Assembly (NCBI GenBank): GCA_008360975.2
Contig: CM039180.1
Span: forward strand, 14,909,122-14,973,121
Length of the DNA stretch: 64,000 nucleotides
Direction of reading: 5' to 3'
Origin: Lichenostomus cassidix
Taxonomy: Eukaryota > Chordata > Aves > Passeriformes > Meliphagidae
Below the pieces are notes generated by a model. It was not told the DNA's origin. It saw nothing but the letters and a program-made list of their open reading frames with translations, and made no database searches. Position 1 is the first letter of the stretch. The number at the start of each line of letters is the position of its first letter. This document shows, piece after piece, positions 11,459-26,100 of this stretch. The translations under genes and the position numbers were made by a program.

Positions 11459-13848
11459 CAAGCACAGGTAAAAGCATGAAAATACATTGCTGCAGGAAAG
11501 TAAAAGCAGCAGGAGCTGTGGGCTGTGACTCATAAACAAAGGCAAATTCAAATGGAAAGTTTTGCTCCGTCTGCTGCCCCCCAGCCCTGCTCCCACAGGT
11601 TCCCATGCCAAAGCTGCCCACTCCGGGCAGTATTGCTGCACCCAGACCTGGATCTGCACCTCCTCTCTGTGCCAGGCTGTAACCTGCCATGGTTTGCACC
11701 TGGTTTAGTCACTGCTCCAGGGGTAGTGATTTCTGAGATAGGGTGAGGTGGGCAGCCAGGCAGTTTTGGCTCTCCAGCTTTGCCACCTTTTTCTTCTCAC
11801 CTCAACATCACATGCCTTGCAGACAGGTATGGTTTAAGCTGGCAGAATGCAGGAACAAACACAAGACTGCCATGATCAGGAGGCAGGCAAATGCACACCC
11901 CATCCAGGTGGGCTCAGCTGTTTAGGGTGGACCTGCTCTGTGCATTACTTTGAACTAATAACTCATGTAGCCTTGAGTTCAACGCTCTGCTTAGAGCTTT
12001 TCCACTTCAGCACTGATGTTCCTATATTCTCACTTTAACATATTAAGTGAAATGCTGTGAAAATCCCTTGATAAATATCTTCCCGTTTGCATTGATCAGC
12101 TTTGCATATCAGGAAAGATTTTGCGAATACACTTTCCTTAGTATTTCTAAATGCTCTACAATGTGCTTCTCTTGGAAAATCTCAATTTGTCACCCAAGAC
12201 AGAAAATTCCCCTGGTATATCGGATATGCCACACACAGTGCACACACACATCAGATGTTTTAAGAGAACACTACAGCAGGCACTTGTTGATGATCCACTG
12301 CATAAGCACAGTCCTTATACATGCATCCTGTGTACCAGAACTCTCAAAAAAATGGAAAAACAAAAATCCTATAGAAAAACAAAACACAGGTTTGTTGCTT
12401 TAAAAAAAGTAGCAGGACATTTAGTGAAACAAGTCCCTGATTCAGAGAAGAATGTAATCTTCAAGGCTCTCTGAGAACAGAATGATGTATTTTGTAAAAG
12501 CAAATAACACACAGGCTTGAATACACAGAGAGAAAAAGGGTGAGCTAAAAGAAGAGATTCCTGGCATTGCAGCATGCTGTGGAAATACCATGGCAATATA
12601 GAGGTGAAATATAAAAGCCTAAGCTGGAAGTCATTGACAGCTCTGTACTAATTCTGTGATATAACAAGAATGCATAGAGCACTTTTTTGAACACCTATAC
12701 AGACATAAAACTATTTAAGAGAAAATAAAGTTTACAGAAAAGTTCTATGGAATTGTGTTTATTACTGCTTTTCATTATGATGTGTAAATAAGTAAATTAA
12801 AAGAATGTGCTTCAAAATTCTTTGTCCTATATTCATTCAACTGTAGAATCATTGATGTCCCAGTTGCTAAAATTATTCTGAATTCTCTTGAGTGTGTAAT
12901 GTAAATGAGAACTGCATTTGATGCATATTCTTTGATGTTGAATTTTCATATTTTATGTGCATTTACCAAAGTATATTAAAATAGTGGTTTTGAAATCTCA
13001 CCAGTAAATCCAAAGTGTCACTGTGCTTTGAGGCACAAAGGTTACCAAAAAACATTTTGTTTTTTACACTTGAAAAACCTTAACTACCATCTTTTCCAAT
13101 ACTGCCAGGAATTATTTAGAAACAAAGCATTTTTGCCTTTATGGAGTAGCCATCTGAGCAAGAATTCATAGCAGTGCTTTGATCAGGACTGGCAGCAGAA
13201 GGCATCTTTGTGTCACTTCCAAGGGCAGCCACATCCCCTTGGACACATCACTGTCCTGTAGCTCTGCCCTGCAGGAGCTTTGAGGCACAGCCTAAAAACC
13301 ATCCCCAGAATTTGAACCAAAGCCGGCATGGACTTGAAGGAAGAGCTGGTTGCTGGCTGGAGTCAGAAGGCCCTAAGGGAAGTGCTACTTGAGGAGCAGA
13401 AAAGGAAGGGAACTGCATGCACCAGCCTTTGGGAATGAAAAGTGTCTCTGTGCCTGCACGCAGCTGGAGGTTGGAGGGCTGGGACATGCCTTCAGAAGGG
13501 ATGCTTTACAGTCCAGTAGGAAAAAATAGTACAGAAGAGGGAGAGCTGCTGAGCAGTGAGGGTCTGGAGGGGCTGGGGTGATAAAAGTACAGCCCAAATA
13601 GCTGTCACACACAGCCTGGGGTCAGTCTGTGATGCTGATGATGGCAGCACGACTCAGCCACTCACCCAGCCCATGAAACCTTCCTTTGCTCCTCACAGCA
13701 TTTCCTTGACTAATATAGTTTAATTTTTCACATTGGCTTGCATTTTAGGAGTCACTGAACAAACTAGTTACACATCACAGCTCTGTGAAATCCAAGCAGG
13801 GATGTGAAGCTCAGCCCCTCCAGCTGGAAAAGCTAAAGCATGCACTGT

Positions 13849-13881
13849 CAGATAACACGGCCCGTGGCTGCCTGTTATCTG
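13849..13881. promoter_or_regulatory. Inverted GATA-motif pair with nested palindrome
   Basis: CAGATAAC (13849-13856) and GTTATCTG (13874-13881) are perfect 8-bp inverted arms, each carrying a GATA-factor core (AGATAA). The spacer contains a second palindrome, CACGGCCCGTG, at 13856-13866. Binding is inferred from the motif only. Confidence 0.3.
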
Positions 13882-15836
13882 CTGGCAGATTCCTGGGCTT
13901 TGAAAATTTCTGGCCCTTGTCAGAAAATGATGTACTGTGACACGACAGCAGCTGATCTTACAGGCTCACCATTAATATTGATGACTCCTAAAGCTATGAG
14001 TCCTGTGGCTTTTCTGTAGCCCTTTACATAGTGCTTCCCGTTTTTAAAGCCCTTGGGATCAAAACATGATAGTTGCTTTTGACACAGCATCCTGCTCACA
14101 AACATTCTGTCTTTAATACACACCTTATCCTCTTTGATTTTGGGACTAATGTTGCAAAGATGTTAATCATAACATGTCTTTGATTAAGTTCACATAAGTG
14201 AGGACTCCACGGTATCAGGTGCAAAATAACAAGAACAGGCAAAGACAAGGGCTGACTAGATCTGGTCTTCCTCTGACCTATTCCAAATAAAGTAATGGAA
14301 GTTTAACTAGTAAACAATAAATGGTGATAAAAAGGTGGGAAAAAAACCTCTCTTAAAACTGAGACAATAATCTCACAATTGCAAATGCCTTGTGAGCTGA
14401 ACATTGTGGGTTTCAGGCAGCACACTGGTGTGCATCAATGAGCTGGTCTTTGCAGAAACCTGCCTGTGGTTTTGCTGATGAGTTGTTTACCTTAAAATAA
14501 TGTATAATGTTTAAAAGTTTGCTGGAAACAACATGATGGTGTCCAAATAAATACAGAATTCCTCTTCATATCAGTTTACTGCAGTGTGTTTCCCCAATAT
14601 ACCAGTTTAGGGATTAGTCCTGAAATTTTTTTACTGATTGTTTTCAACTGAAACACTACATTAAATACATATTTACATGAAGCTGCAGATATGCACTGAT
14701 GCTCTTTTTTCTTTTTCTTCTGTTTCCCTGGACAAGTTAATTTTTCACTCACTGTCTGTAATTGTTTGACTTGAACTGATTATTTTTTCTTTTCCTCATC
14801 CTATCACTTGCTCTAGACTTGTATTAATCTTCTCTATCATTGTAGTTGCTTTACCAGAATAAAAAAGCATTTTGAGAAGCTGATTTAAGCAGCCCACCCA
14901 AAATTATATACTTTAAAGTGGAAAGGAGAATCCACAAGGAATAAGGCAAAAGGAGAAACAACAAGAAATAGAACAACTAGATTCTTCAAACAATTCCCAT
15001 TGACCCTTTGCCCTAATAAAGAACCAACTAGCATTAAAAATGTATTTGCTATCTTGCACATTATGGGAAATCAATCCTCCTTTTCCTCTAGCAACTAAAC
15101 CGCTACTAACCTTACACGACAATTGGCACCAAAGCAATCCGTGCACTAAGTAATAAGAAGGCTGTTAAAAACAAATTAGCTGCAGAATCAGCTTGGAAAT
15201 CTCTACTGGGACAAGAGATAAAGAGGTTGGGATCCAGTGCTTTAGGGGTGGTTTCACCATAGTTCAGACTGAGTGGGAGTTGCCACAGTCCCCTCCTTTC
15301 CCCAAGCATGCTGCAGTTTCCTCCCCCTCCCTTGTGCTGGCATTCATGCAATCCTGCAGTTGACTGATTTGTAGAGCCAAGATGGCAAAACAACATTCAT
15401 TTCTTTATGGAAGGGTTAGTGATCTTCTGATTAAGTCCCTGCTAGGACTGAGGGGATGAATAGCACAGCAAGCACATGGGAAGGAATAAGAATGAAGGAA
15501 TGGTCTTAGAAAGGTTTAACTGTTATGGAAATACAGCTTTAAGCCATTTTAGATGGCTCATGTGTGAGTCCAATGGCTCAATGCTTGCCTTACGTGAAAT
15601 GGATCAACACCTCTAGCAGACACTGACCTCTGTCCACTGATTCTGCATGGATATACTGCAGGAAAAATTGCCTAAAATATAGGTGCAAGTCAAATAATAA
15701 AAATTAGTATTGGATTTTGCCTATAAAGGGAAATTCATTACTTCAGTTGCTCTGTGGTGCATGAGCCTACCCTACTTGGATGTCAGCTTTACCTCCCAGC
15801 AAATTGGCAGCAAATGGCAATTACCAATGAAATGTG

Positions 15837-15857
15837 ACACAAACAAACAAACAAACA
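15837..15857. repeat. ACAA tetranucleotide repeat
   Basis: About five units of ACAA/CAAA are present in a short perfect run. Confidence 0.9.
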
Positions 15858-16423
15858 TCTACTGAGTTTATTACAGAAGTTAGAGAGAGCTACCCAGAAA
15901 AATTAGCCAACTCATTCTGAATGATGGAGAAGCTGGATCAAATAGAAGCCATTGGTGTACTAGTGACCATGATTAATTAGGGCACAACTAAATTCATGCA
16001 TCATTTTACATAAGTGACTCAGCAGTGTTATCTGAAAAACAGATGTAAAATCTGGGTCTCTTAGCAATCATGTGCCAAACCCCTACTGCCACTTCAGAGA
16101 GGCCATGCAGACTCAATACTATTGACACTTATGGTCATGACTTTGCGAGGTTTCTAAACAATGCTCTAAACCTTTAAACTTGAAAATACATGTTCATCTT
16201 TCCTTTTACCCATTTGTTTATGTTTTTAGAATTGGGACTGATCTAGGTTCATTAAAATCATCCCAAATCCTCTTGTAGGGAGAAACACCACCTTAAGGTC
16301 CATTTTGGAGTCTCCCTCCTTTCTTTTGCTTTCTGCTCCCTTTGCTGCTTTCTGCCTTAGAAAGGCATATTATGAGAAACAGGTTAAAGTAAAATAATAC
16401 ATACATACCTACATAAACATATT

Positions 16424-16440
16424 CCACACACACACACACT
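16424..16440. repeat. Short CA microsatellite
   Basis: This is a CCACACACACACACACT run, preceded by a small ATACATACATACCTACATA stretch at about 16397-16415. Confidence 0.9.
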
Positions 16441-18403
16441 CACAGTGCTGACTTGCAGGACAGCTGTCCTGCAGAATTTCAGTTGCTAACCATTCCAGAC
16501 TTAATCATATGTATTTGCAAGAGAGTAACCTGACTTTATAGCACTAAGCAAAGTAACAGCAAAAACATTCCTCTCACACTCTGTATTTAGCTTGTCAAGC
16601 AGCTCTCTGAGGTGATAGGGAGGAATGATTCTATAATAAGATACTCTGGAAATCACTCTTTTATCTCTGGATCTGCTTTAGTTTTTCTGTGGGCATAAGT
16701 GCTAAACTCTGAGCTGGTGGCAAGAAAGTGAGCAGAATTACCACTGCTCTTTTGGATACATATATGTATCTCTTACACCTCTCCTTTATGATCACCCTTC
16801 TCCCTTCCCTGTGCTTCTTCCATAAAGTTCCCCCTAGACATCCCTGATAACCCACAATTCAGATTTCCAAAAATCACAAGACTTAGCTAAATAAGGGTCA
16901 TAAGATCTTTAGTCGTGAGATGCTTCAAAATAATGAACATAGGAGGCCTTTTATTTTCTTTTATTTGCCTCTGAAGCTGTGGTTGTCATCTGCTGGCCCC
17001 AAGGTATGTGAGAGCTCTTGGTGGTCAAATTCCAGCCCAAAACTTACAACCAAAAGTGCTTGTTCTGAGGGAGCTCCCATTCCCACTCACACCTCAACAG
17101 GATGATGCTCCTTGAGCCTTCCCAGTTCCTCTTCCCACCAGGATCCTCAGGGAAACCATCTGCACCCTGGCTGCTCTGAGGCCCTGCAAGCTTCTGGGAG
17201 GAGGAGGAGGACCACCCTGACAGTGTCCCATGGGCCACACACAAGAGGCAAGGGAGAGGCCAGGACCCCATCCTACCTGCTCATCCTTCCCCACTGGAAA
17301 CCAAGCTAAACAGTACAGAAGCAAGAGCAGCAAAAGCAGCTCTCCATCTCCCAGTCTGCTTCAGGCTGTGCCTGCTAATGCAATGCACATGCAGGTTAGT
17401 CACTGAAACAGTGCCTGGCCCTTTGACAGCCCCAAAACAAGCCCAGGATCCTAGAGCAGCATCAGCCTGAGCTAAGATGGTCCATTTTCCCTCGACTCCT
17501 CCCCTTCCCTGGTCACAAAACAAAGCAAAACAAAAGACACCCTGCAGAGAAGGATGGATGGATTGATGATTTGGGTTGTTTTGTGTTTTTGCATTTAAAT
17601 GAGAAGGAATAATCGGGGGTGGTGGGAGGGAGAAGAAACAATACTGAGGAGGATTAGTGATATTTGGGGCACATCTGTTGGAGAAATGAATTAGTCTGTG
17701 GATTCCAGAAATTATGAGCATGTTCTCAAGATTATATATGCTCGGTGTGCATGGTCACTGGACCTCATCCTCCCATACAATTTCCACCAGTGCTGGCAAG
17801 AACAGAGCATGGACAAAAGTCACAACTGAATATCTGTGCTCTCTTCCTTGTGTATTTATTGAGGATTAAAAATTCTCAGGCATTAAGTTTCCACTCCATC
17901 TACACCAGACAACTCACCTTTCACCTTCCAGCTATGAGGCCAGAATGGTGTGAGCACCAGAAGTGCAACCAAGATCTATCAGAAATATTGTGATTTTTTT
18001 CCTGATAGTATCCTGGTGAGCAAGGAGCCAGATGCCACAGTAGAATATTCTCTATTTAAGAAAACACTCAATTCTGAAGCCCACCTGATGTTTTGGGAAA
18101 GAAAAGAGGTAACTCAAGATTTCACAGCCCATGGATTGGTGCCAATACCTCTCAAAAAAGCTCTCTGTCTTGCAGAGGTGGGGCACATGCTCAATGGCAA
18201 ACTCATGAAGAGACATTTCTGTGTGAACCCTGGGCACTGGTCTCCTGCAATGGGCCAGTGGGCAGGGGTGCACACAACATGCCTGGTTTCTCCCTGCTGT
18301 CTGCTCCCACAGCACCAGACATGATCACCCTGGGCTTCTGAGGAAATGCTGAGGAAAAGCACTTTTTTGGAATGCTTTAGATGTGGTGGATGAGAAAAAT
18401 TGA

Positions 18404-18472
18404 TAGAATCACAGGATCATTTTAGTTGGAAAAAGACCTTTAGCACCCAAGCCTTTAGCCTGCCACACCTAC
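18404..18472 (-). mobile_element. CR1 LINE short degraded tail
   Basis: The sequence TAGAATCACAGGATCATTTT followed by AGTTGGAAAAAGACCTTTA is a reverse-complement CR1 terminus. The expected following text is partly deleted, resuming around CTGCCACACCTAC. This is a short, old-looking fragment with an uncertain right boundary. Confidence 0.75.
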
Positions 18473-21400
18473 TTAAGAATAAATTTTGCCCTATGGGGTC
18501 CAGTGGGTAAATTCTTAATGTCTTAATCTTTAGTCTTAGCTGACTTGACAACTGTCTCTAATGTCTCTAAATTATTGAACCATTTATTGTCATGTACAGG
18601 CCCCTTGCAAGGTGTCATCTCCTTCTGCATTTGATCTGTAAGGTAAAGCTTTAGAGACCTTTTTAGGTTCTGTCTCTCACACAGAACTAATCACAGTACA
18701 AATCTACACAAGGGAAAAAAGAAATGCACAAAAATTTCCAGTTATATTGAGCTCTGTGGCAGGTTTACATGTCAGACAATTCATCATAATGCAAATTGCA
18801 GTGACTTGGTGTAAGATATGGTGATGAAGCAGTGCCTTTAAATAAAAGCCTAAGCTTTATCTCTGGATGTATTTATCAGGGGGATAACATCATTATAGAT
18901 GTCAAAGATAAAACTCAAACTAGATTATGCCATTGTGTCTGTAATTTGCATTATGTCTTACTTGGAATAAATATCTTCCTAAAAATCCCACCTTAAAACT
19001 GGTGAAGAAGCTGGAGGTGTAAGAACAAAGCACCCCTTTGCATAACACACTCACATTAATTTACAGAGAAATATCCCTCCCTCCATTTATTTTTAAGAGG
19101 CACAATCACCCTCTACCTTTACTATATATACATTCAATATTATGTTTTGTTTTCTCATCTCTCCGTGCCTCTTGATTCCTCTCCAGCAGTGTTACTCAAG
19201 GAGGAGCACAAGGAGGGAACCGAGGGCTGGAGCAGTCCCCATGGCTGGCAGGACAGACTCCCTTTGGGACAACCTTTGCAGGCTGATCCATATTTGCATC
19301 TCTGCACACCTGCAGGCACTTCAGCATGGGAACCACTTGCCAGGCCTAGTTCTCACCTCATTCCATGGGCAGCAGTGAGATAGAAGAAGGAGACTCAGAA
19401 TCATTGTGCTTCTGCTCCGATGACAAAAAACATTATTTCAACCCACAGAGTTGCAATTTTTCCTGGGCACCAAATGCCACCACCGGGACCATTAACTCCA
19501 CAAGGCTGCTATTCCACAGGCTGTTTTGGCTTCACACTGGGCTTTTCAAAATACATTAAACTATTTATGTGAATGAGGAAAGCAAGGTGTGGTGGCTGTG
19601 GCAGGGGTGTGTGTGCAATAACATCTTTTATCAACAGGAACTCAGGAGCTGGAAAACCACACATGCTTTTAGGCACCATCAGGCTTCCCGCTCCCTTTCA
19701 GCCTCGTTTCTCTAAGCTGTTTTCCACAGAGGAGATCACCAAGGGGTTGCATCTCCCAGTTCCTAAATTGGTAGGCAAGAGGAAACCTCTAGCACTTATT
19801 CTTGATCAAGTTAGCATCTCAAAGCAGTTCAAAAAGGGAACACATCGGCAAATATCTGCCCTCAGAAAGAAGAAGAAAGATAAAGGCTGAAGAATGTGCA
19901 GAAAAGATCAGTTTCTCCCTTTCAATGGCCAACATTGCTGTTTTCTTTAGGAGAGTTCAGCCCTTATTTCACTGAGATCCCACTTAATCTTCTCCATGTA
20001 ACTGTTACAGATGTGATGATTCAGCTCACTAGAGACAAACACAGAAGAAGCCATCTCCCCTTGTCCCCAGTAACCCGCTGGGACTGACTGCACAAACAGC
20101 TAACTGTGCACATCTCCACTAAAGGAAGGCTGGTGAAAGCCTGCATCTTGTGCTTTCCATAAATTAGAAGTTTTCACAGGAGAATCTCACTCTCCCACCT
20201 TCTGTGTAATCCAATGGCATGGTAAATATCATGGAAATTTAGAACCAGGCAGACCTCAAATCAAATCATGCCCCTTAGCACCCTAGGTGGTCCCAGAAGC
20301 TCTGGTGGAAAGAAGCATAATGGCCAATTAGCAAGAATAACTGAAGAGAAGCCATAAAATATTAATAATGCAACAGAAACCCATGCTTAAAGTCAATCTA
20401 CTATTGTAATTACATGTTGGGAAGCTAGGAGTTCAGAGCTCTATATTTTCATTTTATATGAGAAGTATTAGTTTAAAAGAAAGGTACACTTAAAAGCACT
20501 GTGTAACTGTCTTTACTGTGAATTGTAGTGCAGAGATTTAAGGACTGGAAAAAATAATATGATGCTTACCAAATTTCCATTTTTATACATTGAAAGAAAA
20601 TTCTGAAAAAAAAAGGCAAAAATGTCCCTTTGCTTGTCAAATTAAAAGGATTAGGGTTTAAAAGATAATCCTATAATATTCTGTTTTGGTAGCCTCAAAA
20701 ATATCTGGTACACAGCTCAGGAACACAAGCTGAAAACAAAAAATCAACTTAATCAGGGAAACTGACTTTTTCTTAATGAGTCCTGAAAAAAGGATTATAA
20801 TGTCACACACATCTTGCACAGAAAAGCCCAAAATCCATGTATTTTTAAATGTACAGAACAGATGGAAATTGAAAAGTTACTTTCTTAAAAAATATTTTTA
20901 AATGGACTCATAAAAAATTAATCCAGACAGCTTCCACAGCTTGTACTCAACTCTGCTTACAGCAGTCCAATACATTAAAATTCAGCCTTTTTGTTAAATA
21001 CCATTCAATTTTATAGTAACTTTAAATGATTACCATCTTGTTAGAGTTAATACACTTTATTGTGTCAATTAGAATGTGTTTAATTTTTCATATAAGGCAC
21101 TCCTCTTCATATCTTCATCTTTCTTACAATATGCACATCAGTTGTGCTGACCCTTTGAAGCTGGCCTATCTAATTAAAACACTCTTTTTAATTATACTAT
21201 ATGAAAATGCTGTATAAAAGGTCTCATATGCTTCTCTATGGAGAATTTGAGAGACAGCCTGAAGTAAAGTATCTTCTTCTTGATTTTTAGAAAGTGAGAA
21301 TTCAGACTGCTGGGGAAGCTGCGTTTCGGGGGCAGCGTACAGTGTGGGTCGCAGAACAAAACCTGCCCCAGGAGGAGCAGGGCTGGGATGCAGGCACTGA

Positions 21401-21868
21401 ACCATGATGCTCTAAACAAAAGAGCATTTGCAACAACAATGAAGTTGTGGTTCCCACCACGCTCTGCACAACTGTAATTATCTTGATGTTCAAGGCCAAG
21501 TGCCTCAGTCTGGTGCTCAACTGTCGAAACTTTCAATCATCACAACACAAAGAACAGAGACACAAGAAACTACTTTATGCTTTTTCTTCTTCCTAACAGG
21601 ATATCATCCTGATACCCTCGTCTCTGTACCAGCCATTCTTCCTGCCAATTTCTCATTGTTTACCCACTGATGAAAATAAAAATATCCAACTTGGTAATTG
21701 TAAATATATATACAGAAGCCCAAAATATTTTTTGTAATTCAGTCTTACTACTTCCCAGTTTTTTATTTGCAGAAAGGAGAAAAGGAGCTCCATTACCTTG
21801 ATCCTTGGAAGTTAAATTTCCTTTTAGTTTTGGAAGATCTAAAATATTTCACTTCAGATGTCCTGGAA

Positions 21869-21888
21869 TTTTTTTTTTTTTTTTTTTT
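21869..21888. repeat. 20-base T homopolymer
   Basis: This is an uninterrupted T-run with no recognisable retroelement body on either side. Confidence 0.95.
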
Positions 21889-23078
21889 GTCTGTCTTCTT
21901 CTCTGATCTGCTGTGAACACTGTGAGGGGCTTTCCAGAACATAAGATATAATGGAAAAAATACGATCTCATTATGATTTTATCTTCTACACAAATAACTT
22001 AGAGGCAAGTTGTTGGGTTTTTCTCCTCCTTTTTCCTTATCTGATTTGTTTTCAGTGAGAAAAAAACACCACTTAAAGGGTAGTCTAACATATGGGTTGT
22101 TTTGACATTTAACAAGTGCATGTTTGGGTAATGAGAATGCACTGGTGCAGCTTAAAATTTTATCCAGCTAACCTTTTTGAAATTAAACAATGAGAAAAAA
22201 ACCCAAATCTTACATTACACAAGGCTCAACTTGGCTTATTTAATAAAAACACAATTGTAAACTACAGTCACAGAGAAATTTGCTGTTGTTTAATAAACTG
22301 CTATTTAAAATATTTTAATTAAAACTAACTTCTGTATGTGTAGTTTCTGTCAGACCGGTGATCTGCAATGCATTTAAGTGTTCACAATTATGACACTGTG
22401 TGGGAATTTAGCTACAGCAGTGAGGAAGGATTTTACATGTACCTATAAAATGATAATATCAAATACCTCCACTTTGATTAATTACGCTTCACTTCCCACG
22501 TGTTTTTTAGTTTTACCAATGAGGATAAGAAAATGCATTATAACAAAGGTTTTCAAAAAGCCTGGGAGAATTGCAACTCCCACTTGGGTGTGGTAACAGA
22601 AATACCATCAATATAAAACCAGGAGAACAATTCAAGATACAAGAAATTGCTTAAAATTGACAGAGCAATGTCATGCAAAACGAAATACATGTAGAACAGG
22701 TTACAGACAATAAAAGAGATTTCACATGCGCTAGAACAAAGGGAATCCTAAATTTAGACTGCTCCGTTGTTAACTAGGATGCCAACAGGAAACCTGAGGT
22801 GCTCACTGGGTATCTCCCTCCCACTGGACACCACTGATAAGCTCATTCTCGTAGCACATTTCCTTGCCAAGGGGTGAGAAGAGAGCTCAGGTGCCAGAGG
22901 CAGGCAGGTGCCCACGCCAGGTGAGCAGTTTGCCCTGTTCATGCAAAGGCAGCTGCCTGACAGCAAACATAAGCTTAGTTGGGCATGCTGTGAGGGTCAA
23001 ATGGGTAATTCTCATAACAGGTATTTAATGAGATTCAACTTGAAAAAAAGAGACTGAAACCAATGTTAGCCACGGTAT

Positions 23079-23139
23079 GGGGGTTGGACTAGCTGATCTG
23101 CAGAGGTCCTTTCCAAGCTCAAGCACCCTGAGATTATAC
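23079..23139 (+). mobile_element. CR1 LINE terminal fragment
   Basis: The sequence GGGGGTTGGACTAGCTGATC followed by GCAGAGGTCCTTTCCAAGCTC matches the last part of a CR1 element in plus orientation. It is about 60 bp long and degraded at its end (GAGATTATACC in place of the usual terminal ATTCTATG-like repeat). Confidence 0.8.
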
Positions 23140-26100
23140 CTGCCCATCAGGGCTCGATACTAAACACCTGCATTGTAGAACAGCTGGGGCAGCACTTGTT
23201 CCACAGCCACAACCCTGTACCCCCACAGTCTGTGCCTGCAGGCCTCTCCTGTCTGCAAGCCTTGACTCTGTACTGTACAGCCCACAACCCAAAACCTGCC
23301 TTCTCTCCATACTCCAGCGTGACCTCACAGACACCAAGGGCACTAAGAGCAAGTCAGTATAAAAATCTAACTCTGAGAATGGAACTATCCTGGAACAGGT
23401 TATGGCCCAAGTTATCTGGTTACTGAATTTTAATTACATGCTATTTTAACTTCTGTTTTTTTAGTTATCAAAATCTGGGGAAAAAGTGTAAAATCATCAG
23501 TGAGAGACACTTCAGCTGACAAATGAGAGGAGTGGCTAAATGAAGGGAAGAAGAAGCCAGCCCCACAGCTCTCTTACGGAGAGGCAAAAGAAGATAAGCC
23601 ATAATCAGTAAGGAGGATTTCCTAAACCCTGAACTGTTTGGAAGAGCTGAATTCATAAGTATATTGGAGAATAATTACTAAGGTAGCTTCTGAAGCCAGA
23701 GCTAAGTGATTACATTGGTGTGTGATCTGCTGCTTGCTTCTACAAAGCACCCACCATGCCTCCACTGCAGGAGCACCCGGGAAGGAGTCCTGTCAAGTAA
23801 TACTAAGGCTAATTAAAAAGAACAAACACAACGTTCAGTCTGTAGCTGGGTTTCCACATGACTTTGATCAGTGCAAATGTTGCTATGGGTATGGAAGATA
23901 AAACACAAGGCTCCAGAAGAGGCATCCAAAGCCCCAGCACTTGCAGCAGTCCAGCTGAATCAAAGACCATCCTGCCTGCAGCATCTTGGGGTGAGGGGCA
24001 AGGAGGGCTTGGACATGACTGGGAAAACTGTGGAACTTTAAACAGGAGCTAGTTTATGCACATCAGGATGAGGGTAATGCGATAAAACTCTTTGCCTGGG
24101 TTTAAGAAAAAGCATAGCAGATTGCTGTGAAGGCTGCAGGCCATGTACACCATTTGAGATCTAAACTGTCAACAAATAGACCACAGTAATCCAATTAGGA
24201 AAGGCTTTTTGCATCCTGACAAGTGAGCGTAGGTTGAAGATTAGCTGAAGGACATATCCTCCAGATAAAAACCCACCTAGAGAAATGGTAGGCCTCTTCA
24301 GTGAGTCCTGTGAATCTGATTTAAACTCCAGATTTGCAACATTCATCTGTGAGTTGGTGACAGACGTGGACAGGAATATAATCAACAGAAACATGACAGT
24401 AATAGATCTCAACTTTTGCTGTATCCAAAAGCAGCAGAAAAACTTCATAAAAACCTGCTAAGAGTTCAAATTCTGGAGATACTGCGAATCACCCGGAACT
24501 CTAACAACTGTGATTATATTTAAACTCTTAAAATTTACTAGATGTTTTTCAGAGTATTAGACCTTGACTAGGTTTTCATCTCTTTAGTGTATAAAAGCAC
24601 CTGGAATCCAGTAGCACAACTCTGAAGACCTAGACTAAAGGATACTTTTAAGGCAGCAATGGTACGACACATTTCAGTACCTTCATCGTGTTCCCTTAAT
24701 CTGTGAATGAAATATCAGAGATAACCCATGAAGTTGTCATATGCCATGGACAATGTTCCTACATGGCAATGTTAGTGAATGACGGAATTTCTTATTTGGT
24801 GTTCAATATTAAAGAAAAAAGTTTATCACAGCTACTTGAAAGTGCTGTCAAAGCTCCACAAGCCTGTAAGAATCACTTTTTTTCAGCCTTGCTGTCACAA
24901 AACCATGGCCTTTCATAAGCTAAACAAGGAGTTAAAGATGCAGTGAGGAACCTGAAGGAATCAAATTTAGATTTGCTGTACAGGATCTGGCTGTTACACA
25001 CCTCTGATCCCACCGAGCTGCAGAAGTGCAAGCGAGAGTGGAATTTCAGACCTTCTTGCACAAGATAAAACACTCATTACGACTCCTGTGACTGCCAGAT
25101 TTCTCTACCTGAAAGCTGAAATTCCCTGAAACAAATCTCTGTGGCCTGAAAAATGAGAATCTGGTATCAGAGTGAGCTGGGGAATTACTATCTGGAGAAT
25201 GGATATAAGTCAAGATAAAGCAGAAGATATCTTCACATTTACTTTTATGTTCCATGTTTGCAAGGGCCAAACACTGAGAATTTACTAAGCAATATGATTA
25301 GGGACTTCTGGCAGGATGCCGAGAAAACAGCTATAATTACCTTCTCATGACACAAAGTCAGAATTCATAGCAAGCACATTAGATGTCATGATTCCTCATG
25401 TCAATATGGTATAAGAAATACAAACTAAGAGAGAAAAAAATGTGGCAAGCAGAAGGTCTCTAATTGCCGTATTTGATTACTAGAAGATTTACAGCCACGT
25501 AAGATTCCTCCCCTCTCTGAAGTGAAATCCAAGGAGAGATGCAAAGGATATGGGGAATGCTCTGATGATCTTTTTCCCCTACAAATTGATCTTGCTAGGG
25601 GTTGCATAGCAAAGGAGGCAGAGAGAATGTGATAATGCTAAGGAGAACTGTGGGAACATTAAACCTCTTCCTTATTTCAGGGGTTGGTGGGGTTTTTTTT
25701 CCATTAGAGTGCTTTTGTTCTGTGTCAATAATATTTTGCTTTTTGGGAACATGACCATGGAGAAGAAGGACTGTAAGCATAGCCCTGGAGGAGGCACCCA
25801 CTCATGGAAGGGCAGGAGTAGTGGGAATTCACAGCCAAAAAGGTGGTGACCCATGGTGTGCTCTGTAGGAGGCACTAGGATGAGGCTGGAAGTACAGTTC
25901 ATTCAGGAACTGCTGTGGCATCCAAAACTGGTGTGGATGACATGATGCATTTGCACTTGAGGGGGTTGCCCCTGGGAAGTATAAAAAATTCCACCTTCTA
26001 AGCCTTCACCTACAGCTCATCTCAGCTGCTTCTGCTGCGCTCCAAGATACATGAAATGAAGCTGGAAAAATTACACAGGCTTTATATAGTGTTCATTAAA

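Noticed and set aside
24161..24448. 95-codon minus-strand frame whose start looks like a signal peptide (ITVMFLLIIFLSTSVTNSQ)
   Set aside because: A single short frame in AT-rich intron, no similarity I recognise and no splice partners. Hydrophobic N-termini arise easily from T-rich DNA.
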